Positions 15,517-22,026 of a DNA stretch of 22,026 bases are shown here, in pieces (position 1 is the stretch's first letter; the number at the start of each line of letters is the position of its first letter). Made by a program: the position numbers and the translations under genes. The stretch spans positions 1 through 22,026 of the forward strand of contig CAIRSV010000049.1 of the NCBI GenBank assembly GCA_903881265.1, read 5' to 3'. The notes under the pieces were generated by a model, which saw nothing but the letters and a program-made list of their open reading frames with translations, had not been told where the DNA came from and ran no database searches. The DNA comes from an uncultured Bacteroidota bacterium (GTDB taxonomy: Bacteria; Bacteroidota; Bacteroidia; Chitinophagales; Chitinophagaceae).

Positions 15517-16791
15517 ATGTCAGAAAATTTATTGCAATTTATTTGGAAGCATCGCTTGTATGCAAGCATTCCCGTTTTAAAAACGATCGAAGGAGATGAT
15601 GTCATTATCTTATATCCCGGCACGCTAAATACCAATGCTGGACCAGATTTCCTTGAGGCGAGACTAAAAATTGACCAAACGCTTTGGGCTGGAAATATTG
15701 AACTGCATCTCAAAAGCAGCGACTGGAATAAGCATGCACATTACGAAAATCCCGCCTATTCAAAACTGATTATGCATGTTGTTTACGAACACGACTCGGA
15801 AATAGAAACAATGAATGACACCCTATTTCCGACACTTGAATTGAAACACCATATCGATCAAAATATGCTATTGAAGTTTGAACAACTGATGCAATCCACA
15901 ACATTTATTCCTTGTAAAGAGTTGATCAGTCAGGTGAATAATTTGACACTGCGGCAGCAAATGACACGAACCTTGATTGAGCGTCTTGAAGAAAAAACAC
16001 AAGCCATACAAACACTGTTAAAGAGATATAAAAACAATTGGCAAGAGGTATACTATGTGCAACTAGCACGTGGGTTTGGACTTCATATTAATCAAGATGC
16101 CTTTGAACAATTAGCCATACAAACACCACTTCAATTACTTGGCAAACACAAGAATAATCTGATTCAGGTTGAATCATTACTTTTTGGACAGGCCGGATTT
16201 TTGTTTGACTACGTTGACGAACCGTATCCAATATTACTTCAACGCGAATATGAATACCTCAAAAAACTTCACTCACTTCATCCGATGGAAAAACATCAAT
16301 GGAAATTCCTTCGCTTGCGGCCAGCTAATTTTCCAACCTTGCGAATCGCTCAATTTGCCAGACTACTTGTTGACTCTAATCACTTATTTTCTACGCTCCT
16401 TGGCGCTACATCCATCAAGGAAATAGAACAATTATTCAAACTCAGTGTCTCAGATTATTGGCTATCGCATTACAATTTTCAGGAGAAATCAATCGAACGA
16501 ACGAAGTCATTAGGCAAAACATTTGTACACACCTTGATCATTAATGTCATAGTGCCTATGTTATTTATGTATGGCAAACTTCAAGGGAAGGAAACATATT
16601 GCGAGCAATCCATTCGACTGCTTGAAGAACTTCCCGCAGAGAAAAATGCCATTATAACTGAATGGAATAAAATAGGCATTACCACGAACACCGCAGCAGA
16701 CACACAAGGGTTGCTTCAATTAAAGAAAAAATATTGCGACGCAAAAAATTGCCTGTCATGCAGTATTGGCTTTGCTGTTTTACGAAAATAA
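15517..16791 (+). CDS. DUF2851 family protein
   Basis: This 424-residue protein belongs to DUF2851, a family found mainly in Bacteroidota and of unknown function. Diagnostic segments are the start (ENLLQFIWKHRLY), PGTLNTNAGPDFLEARLKID (34-53) and WAGNIELHLKSSDWNKHAHY, with the family's PDF/E..L and H..H residues suggesting a nuclease-like or metal-dependent fold (inference). The C-terminal end has a Cys cluster C407, C412, C415 (YCDAKNCLSCSIG), a possible metal site. It is soluble with no signal peptide. Convergent with comM, with a 13-base gap. No RBS or TAnnTTTG element is obvious before ATG 15517. Confidence 0.85.
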   Translation: MSENLLQFIWKHRLYASIPVLKTIEGDDVIILYPGTLNTNAGPDFLEARLKIDQTLWAGNIELHLKSSDWNKHAHYENPAYSKLIMHVVYEHDSEIETMNDTLFPTLELKHHIDQNMLLKFEQLMQSTTFIPCKELISQVNNLTLRQQMTRTLIERLEEKTQAIQTLLKRYKNNWQEVYYVQLARGFGLHINQDAFEQLAIQTPLQLLGKHKNNLIQVESLLFGQAGFLFDYVDEPYPILLQREYEYLKKLHSLHPMEKHQWKFLRLRPANFPTLRIAQFARLLVDSNHLFSTLLGATSIKEIEQLFKLSVSDYWLSHYNFQEKSIERTKSLGKTFVHTLIINVIVPMLFMYGKLQGKETYCEQSIRLLEELPAEKNAIITEWNKIGITTNTAADTQGLLQLKKKYCDAKNCLSCSIGFAVLRK

Positions 16792-16804
16792 AAAAATATT
16801 TCAT

Positions 16805-18349
16805 TCACGATCCCCAGTTCTCTCTATCCAAACTGCGGTATTGGATTGCTTCAGCTAAATGCTCCGTTTTGATGTCTGGCGAACCCGCCAAATCAGCGAT
16901 CGTTCGTGATACTTTCAAAATTCTATCATAGGCCCGTGCCGATAAGTTCAATCGTTCCATCGCGGTCTTCAATAAATTACTGCCCGCTTGATTGATAACA
17001 CAAATCTCTTGTAATTGTTTGCTACTAATCTGCGCATTCGCATACACCCCTTGATTCTCCTTGTATCGCTCGCCTTGTATTTCTCTAGCTCGAATGACAC
17101 GCGCGCGAATAGTTTCACTTTTTTCTTGCTGCCTTGGATTCATCGATGACAATTCTGAAAACGGAACCGGTGTCACTTCGACATGCAAATCAATCCGATC
17201 TAGCAAGGGACCCGAAATTCTATTGAGGTATTTTTGCACGGCACCCGGCGGACAGCTGCACTCTTTTTCTGGATGATTAAAATAGCCACAGGGGCAAGGA
17301 TTCATCGATGCCACCAACATAAAACTCGCCGGAAAATCAATCGACATTTTCGCACGTGAAATAGATACTTTTCGCTCTTCCATCGGTTGACGCATGACTT
17401 CCAACACTGTCCTCTTAAACTCGGGTAATTCATCCAAAAAAAGTACACCGTTATGCGCCAAGGAAATTTCACCCGGTTGCGGATTTCCACCACCACCAAC
17501 TAAGGCCACATCGCTCACCGTATGATGAGGCGAACGAAAGGGACGTTTCGAAACCAAGGTCGCATTTTCAGGAAGTTTACCAGCCACCGAATGTATCTTG
17601 GTTGTCTCCAATGCTTCTTGTAATGAAAGCGGTGGAAGAATAGATGGCAATCGCTTAGCTAACATTGTCTTCCCTGCTCCGGGCGGTCCGATTAAGATTA
17701 CATTATGGCCGCCGGCTGCTGAAATTTCCAATGCCCTTTTGATATTCTCCTGACCTTTCACATCACAGAAGTCGATATCAAAATCGTATTGCGAATGAAA
17801 GAACTCATCCCGCGTATTCACATCAACCGCTTTCAATTCTTTCACACCATTTAAAAAATCAATGAGTTCAGTGATATGTGAAATGCCATAAACATTCAGA
17901 TTATTAACCATCCCTGCCTCACGGGCATTTTGCAATGGTACAAACAGCCCTTCAAATCCCTCCTTGCGTGCTTGTATGGCAATAGGCAAGGCCCCTTTGA
18001 TGGGTAGAATCGATCCATCGAGGGACAACTCGCCCATGATAATATACTTAGCGAGTTGGTCCTGCTTGACTTGTTCGGTGGCCGCTAAAATACCAATAGC
18101 AATGGGCAGATCAAAGGCGCTTCCCGACTTCCTGATATCGGCCGGTGATAAGTTAATCACCACTTTAATCCGTGGAAAACGGTAATGATTATTTTTTATG
18201 GCACTCTCTACTCTATGCTGACTTTCCTTCACGGCATTGTCGGGCAAACCGACAACAAAAAATTTAAGTCCATCAAGTACATCCACTTCAGTGGTGATAG
18301 TAATAGCCTCAACGCCATAGACGGCGCTGGCAAACAATTTAACCATCAT
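16805..18349 (-). CDS. comM: YifB/ComM family Mg-chelatase-like AAA+ ATPase
   Basis: This is a hexameric AAA+ helicase-like ATPase, known in other bacteria as ComM for branch migration during natural transformation. Starting at Met of MVKLFASAVYGVEA (18349, or 18346), the protein is 514 residues, normal for the family. The frame extends 23 codons further upstream to 18418, but that stretch lacks family similarity. Domains: an N-terminal ChlI-like domain including INLSPADIRKSGSAFDLPIA; the Mg-chelatase AAA+ domain with Walker A GPPGAGKT (221-228) and Walker B VLFLDELPEF; and a C-terminal domain. A Cys-rich segment (CPCGYFNHPEKECSC) typical of the family is present. A near-consensus TATATTTA lies at 18391-18384. 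Its upstream neighbour on the same strand is pyrC, 128 bases away. Confidence 0.9.
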   Translation of the reverse strand: MMVKLFASAVYGVEAITITTEVDVLDGLKFFVVGLPDNAVKESQHRVESAIKNNHYRFPRIKVVINLSPADIRKSGSAFDLPIAIGILAATEQVKQDQLAKYIIMGELSLDGSILPIKGALPIAIQARKEGFEGLFVPLQNAREAGMVNNLNVYGISHITELIDFLNGVKELKAVDVNTRDEFFHSQYDFDIDFCDVKGQENIKRALEISAAGGHNVILIGPPGAGKTMLAKRLPSILPPLSLQEALETTKIHSVAGKLPENATLVSKRPFRSPHHTVSDVALVGGGGNPQPGEISLAHNGVLFLDELPEFKRTVLEVMRQPMEERKVSISRAKMSIDFPASFMLVASMNPCPCGYFNHPEKECSCPPGAVQKYLNRISGPLLDRIDLHVEVTPVPFSELSSMNPRQQEKSETIRARVIRAREIQGERYKENQGVYANAQISSKQLQEICVINQAGSNLLKTAMERLNLSARAYDRILKVSRTIADLAGSPDIKTEHLAEAIQYRSLDRENWGS

Positions 18350-18456
18350 AATCGTCGTATTTTTATTTGATTGATTTGGAATGTAAATATAAGTGTTTAC
18401 CCAGTAAATATCACACACCGCGATATTTTCTGACGGCTTGTTTATCAGGAATTAGC

Positions 18457-18471
18457 GACAGAAAATCTGTC
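18457..18471. terminator. Possible hairpin terminator after pyrC
   Basis: GACAGA-AAA-TCTGTC is a perfect 6-bp stem with a 3-base loop, starting about seven bases past the pyrC stop on the minus strand, with AGCG/CGCT flanks that could extend the stem past a bulge. No T-tract follows on that strand, so intrinsic termination would be weak. Confidence 0.35.
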
Positions 18472-18477
18472 CATCGC

Positions 18478-19824
18478 TTAGTTTCTATCAAATGACAAAC
18501 GCATACCCTTCGCATCATCAACTTGTTTTCCTTGATCAAACAGCAGATGGCCATTGACAAATGTTTTATCAATCGAAGAGGAGAACGTGTGTCCTTCAAA
18601 CGGGCTCCATCCGCACTTATACAAGATAGTGTCCTTTGAAACGCTCGTTGTTTTATTCAAATCAACTAAAACACAATCGGCAAAATATCCTTCGCGGATA
18701 AAGCCTCGTCCGTTGACATCAAAGCAAACGGCCGGCGCATGACACGCCTTCTCAACAAGCTTTTCCAAACTAATTCTGCCTTCCTTATGTGCTTCGAGCA
18801 ACATCAATAAACTGTGCTGCACTAAGGGCACACCGGCGGGTGCGTCGACATAGGGTTTTTGTTTTTCCTCCCACGTATGCGGAGCATGATCGGTGGCAAT
18901 GATATCCAGACGATCATCCAACAAGGCCTTCCAAAGTGCCTCCTTATTTTCTGCTGCTTTGATTGCGGGATTACATTTAATAAGATTCCCATATTGCTCA
19001 TAATCATCGGCAGTAAAGTATAAGTGATGCACACACACTTCAGCGGTGATGCGCTTATCTTTTAATGGGAACATGTTGGTAAATAATTGCAATTCCCTTT
19101 CGGTGCTGATATGCAGAATATGCAAACGAGTGCCGTGTTTCTTCGCCAACTGAATGGCGCCAATCGATGATTCATAACAAGCTTCAACATCACGAATCAC
19201 AGGATGGAAACGTGCGTGATTGAGATCCATACCATCCGCTTTCATACGTTCAATATTTTCTCTGATAATACTTTCTTTCTCGCAATGTGTTGCAATAAGC
19301 ACTTCGCTTTCAGTAAATATATTTTCAAGTGTCACGATATTATCAACCAGCATATTACCGGTGCTCGAACCCATGAAAATTTTAAGTCCGCAAATCTCAT
19401 TTTTATGTTTATTTATTTTCAAGGCATCGCTTGCATTATCATTCGATACGCCTAGAAAAAAAGAATGGTTCGCAATCGAACTATGTTTTGCAATTTGAAA
19501 TTTTTCTTCCAATCGTTCTAGATTTAACGTCGGCGGAATCACATTCGGCATTTCCATAAAGCTTGTCACACCGCCAGCTACTGCAGCGCGGGCCTCTGTT
19601 TCAATCGTGGCTTTGTGCGTCAATCCAGGCTCTCTAAAATGCACCTGATCATCGATGAGACCAGGTAGCAAGTACAAATGTTCGCCATCAATTTCTTCGG
19701 CTCTTTCTTTGAGCGAGATCGTTCGTTCGATACGTTCAAAGCGATTATTTTTCATATAGACATCCTTGCGCTCAATGACGCCTTCATTGATTACTTGCAC
19801 ATTGCGTATGATATAGTTTTTCAT
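18478..19824 (-). CDS. pyrC: Dihydroorotase
   Basis: A zinc amidohydrolase converting carbamoyl-aspartate to dihydroorotate in de novo pyrimidine synthesis, 448 residues. Motifs: LPGLIDDQVHFREPGLTHK at 53-71, where the usual metal-binding HxH is Q60-V-H62; GLKIFMGSSTGNM at 146-158 with Lys148 as candidate bridging residue; H180 in IATHCEKE; LHILHISTE; and IIATDHAPHT with the catalytic Asp. The Gln replacement seems to be a feature of Bacteroidota sequences, so I still call it a dihydroorotase rather than a relative of allantoinase. The start ATG 19824 is preceded by TATTTTTAC, not an exact -7 element. pyrF, upp and queD are elsewhere in the window in other units. Confidence 0.9.
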   Translation of the reverse strand: MKNYIIRNVQVINEGVIERKDVYMKNNRFERIERTISLKERAEEIDGEHLYLLPGLIDDQVHFREPGLTHKATIETEARAAVAGGVTSFMEMPNVIPPTLNLERLEEKFQIAKHSSIANHSFFLGVSNDNASDALKINKHKNEICGLKIFMGSSTGNMLVDNIVTLENIFTESEVLIATHCEKESIIRENIERMKADGMDLNHARFHPVIRDVEACYESSIGAIQLAKKHGTRLHILHISTERELQLFTNMFPLKDKRITAEVCVHHLYFTADDYEQYGNLIKCNPAIKAAENKEALWKALLDDRLDIIATDHAPHTWEEKQKPYVDAPAGVPLVQHSLLMLLEAHKEGRISLEKLVEKACHAPAVCFDVNGRGFIREGYFADCVLVDLNKTTSVSKDTILYKCGWSPFEGHTFSSSIDKTFVNGHLLFDQGKQVDDAKGMRLSFDRN

Positions 19825-19833
19825 GTATCGTTT

Positions 19834-20049
19834 TTATTGTTTGTAAAAATACTGCAAGATTTGTAAAACCATCGAACCGAGATATTGATCATCGATAGTG
19901 TTGTAACGATTGCCATTACCTTCAAGAGCGCCGTTTGAAATGTCTGTACAGGTGAACAATATGCTCTTGACTTTTTTGCCATTTAAAACCTTACACATAT
20001 TGTTGATAGACGATTTGCCACTTTGTGCCGAAATATCATAGCTTTGCAA
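19834..20049 (-). other. Unclassified open frame between pyrC and queD, possible gene remnant
   Basis: A minus-strand frame from the stop at 20059-20061 to TAA 19834-19836 is open for about 74 codons. It has no early ATG (only TTG at 20049, and an ATG after about 17 further codons). Its codons look ordinary for this genome, and the last residues NTIDDQYLGSMVLQILQYFY resemble real protein rather than junk. It ends nine bases before the pyrC start, as an operon gene would. Against it: its 5' end reaches into the queD promoter and start region. It may be a truncated C-terminal fragment of a lost gene, or chance. No family recognised. Confidence 0.25.
20014..20046 (+). promoter_or_regulatory. Bacteroidota promoter of queD
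   Basis: TTTG at 20014-20017 is followed after 21 bases by TAGCTTTG at 20039-20046, an exact match to the -33/-7 architecture (TTG, about 19-21 bases, TAnnTTTG). The -7 box ends six bases before the queD ATG (20053), so the mRNA would be almost leaderless. This is the best promoter in the window. Confidence 0.65.
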
Positions 20050-20052
20050 ATC

Positions 20053-20505
20053 ATGATGTCACAAAAAGTTAGGGTAACGAAAAAATTTACATTCGATATG
20101 GCACATGCCCTGTTTGGGTACGATGGTCCTTGTAAAAATATTCATGGACATACCTATCACCTGAGTGTAACGCTAATGGGCACACCGTTGGCAGATCCAA
20201 GCAATGTCAAACTAGGCATGGTTGTCGATTTCGGCGATTTAAAGAACCTTGTCAAAGACACCATCCTGAACGAATTTGACCATGCTTTGGTATTGAATGA
20301 AGAAGCGCCCTATTCTAAATCAGAAGTAATTTCGAATGAATTCGAAAAAGTAATTCTTGTTCCGTATCAACCAACATGCGAAAACCTACTGCTCGATTTC
20401 GTCTCCAGATTAAAGCCATTATTTCCGGCAGCGATGAAATTGACAAGCATCCGTTTAGAGGAAACACCTAGTTCGTTTGCTGAATGGAATCAGGGAGATA
20501 ATTAA
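20053..20505 (+). CDS. queD: 6-carboxy-tetrahydropterin synthase / 6-pyruvoyl-tetrahydropterin synthase family
   Basis: The enzyme makes 6-carboxy-tetrahydropterin from dihydroneopterin triphosphate for queuosine/7-deazaguanine synthesis. From ATG 20053 the product is 150 residues. Zinc ligands are H18 (FDMAHALF), H31 and H33 (the HGH of CKNIHGHTYHL); the catalytic Cys is C27; FDHALV supplies H77, and E136 (RLEET) is a conserved active-site residue. ATG 20053 was chosen over 20023 because the upstream extension is not conserved and a strong promoter ends just before 20053. ATG 20056 is an equally possible start. Family members differ in product, so the exact reaction (QueD versus biopterin type) is inferred from bacterial context. 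Convergent with the methyltransferase-HMA gene, with a 26-base gap and no hairpin. Confidence 0.9.
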   Translation: MMSQKVRVTKKFTFDMAHALFGYDGPCKNIHGHTYHLSVTLMGTPLADPSNVKLGMVVDFGDLKNLVKDTILNEFDHALVLNEEAPYSKSEVISNEFEKVILVPYQPTCENLLLDFVSRLKPLFPAAMKLTSIRLEETPSSFAEWNQGDN

Positions 20506-20531
20506 CTCAAGCGCCTAGTTCCCGATGGATC

Positions 20532-21362
20532 TCACATCACTTTCTCGATGTGATAGTTCGCATCATACGCAATTGCATCTTGAAGTTTCTGCATGTCCGG
20601 TTCTGACTCAGACACTATCATAACTTCGCTGTAATCTGCATTCATTCGTACATTCATCACACCTTCTATATCCTTGAATTTATTCGTGACAGTGGTCATA
20701 CATCCATTGCATGTAATACCCCGAAATGAATAGAGATGAACGACTACCTGATTATTCTTCCGGCATTTAAAAACCAGTTCCGAATTAGCACGTGGTGCAA
20801 TTGAATGATCACAAGGCTGCATAGATATTGGATTGAAAGCACTGTTGAATAAGGCTTCGTATTCTTGTTGATTGCCACCGAATGGAGGTCCATCAACAAA
20901 GCTTCGATTAAAAAGCACTCCAGCTAAGCTGCCATCTACTTTCAATAATTCATGCATTTTAGCCACATAACGAGGTCGCATAGCCGGAGGCAAGGCACAA
21001 AAAAAAGTCTGTTCAAGAATAAGATCGTATTGCCCTTCGTGTGCAAAAAAATCACCGCATACAATCTGTATACAAGCGTTGCCAGCAAATTTTAATTGCA
21101 ATTTGTCAACGACGGCCGGTGCGATATCGATGACCGTTATATGACGAAAACCTAGCTGCAATAAATACTCCGCCTCATATGTATTTCCACATCCTGGTAT
21201 TAAAATTTCAAGCTCCTTATTCGTCAGCGAATCAATATACGCTTGCATCGGAGGTGATACATAACCAATATCCCAGCCTGTGGTCTTGTCTTTATATTGT
21301 GAATCCCAATACGCTTGATCCAATATTTTTTTCTGCGGTATCACGCAACATTTCTCTTCCAT
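20532..21362 (-). CDS. TPMT-like SAM methyltransferase fused to an HMA domain
   Basis: A 276-residue fusion. Residues about 15-205 are a class I SAM-dependent methyltransferase of the thiopurine methyltransferase-like group: the TGWDIG start (28-33), SAM motif I ILIPGCGNTYEA (53-64), VIDIAP (78-83) and FFCALPPAMR (120-129). Residues about 208-276 are a heavy-metal-associated domain with RGITCNGCMTTV (C218, C221) and the usual beta-alpha-beta pattern (EGVMNVRMNADYSEVMIV, 233-250). TPMT-like bacterial enzymes methylate thiols or metalloids such as selenium and tellurium, and HMA domains bind copper or similar soft metals. A fusion of this kind is uncommon and points to metal or metalloid handling, but this is inference. 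The gene is 32 bases downstream of the rhodanese gene on the same strand, with no strong promoter of its own. Confidence 0.82.
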   Translation of the reverse strand: MEEKCCVIPQKKILDQAYWDSQYKDKTTGWDIGYVSPPMQAYIDSLTNKELEILIPGCGNTYEAEYLLQLGFRHITVIDIAPAVVDKLQLKFAGNACIQIVCGDFFAHEGQYDLILEQTFFCALPPAMRPRYVAKMHELLKVDGSLAGVLFNRSFVDGPPFGGNQQEYEALFNSAFNPISMQPCDHSIAPRANSELVFKCRKNNQVVVHLYSFRGITCNGCMTTVTNKFKDIEGVMNVRMNADYSEVMIVSESEPDMQKLQDAIAYDANYHIEKVM

Positions 21363-21394
21363 ATTCTATTTGTTTCAGATGATCAAGATATACA

Positions 21395-22026
21395 TTATTT
21401 CAACACGTTGCTTTGGCAGACAAAATCAGACTTGGGAAGTGACGTTTTAGCAATTGATGCAAAGCCTCCTTCAATTTCTGTAAAATTTCTGTACCCGCGC
21501 GATTGCAAAATCGATGCGGCTATCATGCTGCGATAACCGCCTGCGCAATGGATATACACATGTTCCTCAGGATGAAGCTCCTTAATCCAATCATTGATGT
21601 TTGACAATGGCCTACAAGTCGCACTTTCAAGATGCTCGGCGGCATATTCACTTTCTTTCCGTATGTCAATCACCTTGCTTTTTCCCAGTCTACATTCATT
21701 TGCAAACTCATCTGCTGTGATTCGATGCACGACATCGGTTTCTTTGCCAGCTTCGACCCAGGCAGCATAGCCACCTTTCAGATGACCAAGGATACGATCA
21801 AACCCTACACGACTTAAACGCGTAATCGTTTCGTCGGTTTTACCTTCCTCGGTGATTAATACAATCGGTTGCTTAACATCCACAATCATAGCGCCTACCC
21901 AAGGTGCGAAATCGCCCACTAACCCAATATTGATCGATTGCGGAATAAACCCTTTACAAAAAATGGCCTGATCGCGAGTATCCAATACCAAGGCTTCCAT
22001 ATCGTTGACAGTAGCTTCGAACTCAG
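21395..22026 (-). CDS. Tandem rhodanese protein, C-terminal part (N-terminus beyond right edge; likely MBL-fold hydrolase-rhodanese fusion)
   Basis: The frame is open to the window end; the codons before ATG 22000 read EFEATVND, so the protein continues upstream. Numbering from that Met, the first rhodanese-like domain is at about 1-85 (VLDTRDQAIFCKGFIPQSIN); its active-site loop VLITEEGKTDE lacks the Cys and is probably inactive. The second, about 93-185, has the active-site Cys152 in VYIHCAGGYRS and the CDC25-like glycine/arginine loop, so it should be a sulfurtransferase. FAPWVGAMI and the double-rhodanese arrangement are typical of proteins with an N-terminal metallo-beta-lactamase-fold persulfide dioxygenase; that domain is not visible here, so it is inferred. 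These proteins act on glutathione persulfide or sulfide. Next gene downstream is the methyltransferase-HMA fusion. Confidence 0.8.
   Translation of the reverse strand, partial: EFEATVNDMEALVLDTRDQAIFCKGFIPQSINIGLVGDFAPWVGAMIVDVKQPIVLITEEGKTDETITRLSRVGFDRILGHLKGGYAAWVEAGKETDVVHRITADEFANECRLGKSKVIDIRKESEYAAEHLESATCRPLSNINDWIKELHPEEHVYIHCAGGYRSMIAASILQSRGYRNFTEIEGGFASIAKTSLPKSDFVCQSNVLK

Noticed and set aside
18350..18418. Longer N-terminus of ComM from ATG 18418
   Set aside because: The 23 extra codons lack similarity to the family, while the family's usual start MVKLFASAVYG lies at 18346-18349.
1..22026. CRISPR arrays, tRNA or rRNA genes, insertion sequences, prophage genes
   Set aside because: No repeated spacer structure, cloverleaf, transposase, integrase or phage-like frame was seen on reading both strands.

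Overview
The window looks like chromosomal DNA of a Bacteroidota member, probably in or near the Chitinophagales/Sphingobacteriales. The evidence is a GldB-type gliding lipoprotein, several families concentrated in that phylum (DUF2851, DUF2805, the Gln-containing dihydroorotase), weak Shine-Dalgarno sequences, and four exact copies of the Bacteroidota -7 promoter element TAnnTTTG just upstream of start codons. No rRNA, tRNA, IS element, prophage or CRISPR array was seen, and no gene-free stretch exceeds 300 bases.

Layout, left to right. The start of anmK (minus, cut by the left edge) is divergent from upp (uracil salvage). nadE (minus) is divergent from gldB (plus). A tight four-gene minus-strand operon follows, in transcription order DUF2071, DUF2805/TIGR03643, an unusual photolyase-like FAD protein and a flavin-reductase-like protein (6732 to 3999). 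Upstream of it lie two overlapping tiny membrane-protein genes, then uvrA and a large molybdenum formate dehydrogenase catalytic subunit, all minus. A small toxin-antitoxin locus (plus, toxin broken by an amber codon) leads into pyrF and an AlkD-like glycosylase gene, then DUF2851. A minus-strand pair follows, pyrC then comM/yifB. queD (plus) converges on a minus-strand pair: the C-terminal part of a tandem-rhodanese protein cut by the right edge, followed by a methyltransferase fused to a heavy-metal-associated (HMA) domain.

Themes. Three pyrimidine genes (upp, pyrF, pyrC) are present but in separate transcription units. DNA maintenance is well represented (UvrA, AlkD-like, photolyase-like protein, ComM). 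Most genes are ordinary housekeeping. The most unusual items are the methyltransferase-HMA fusion beside a rhodanese protein, the photolyase-like protein whose alpha/beta-like domain follows the FAD domain, a roughly 30-residue membrane microprotein overlapping its neighbour, and the decayed toxin whose last codons run into pyrF. I found no clear multi-gene system that I would call new; the photolyase-like operon and the methyltransferase-HMA/rhodanese pair are the best candidates for follow-up.
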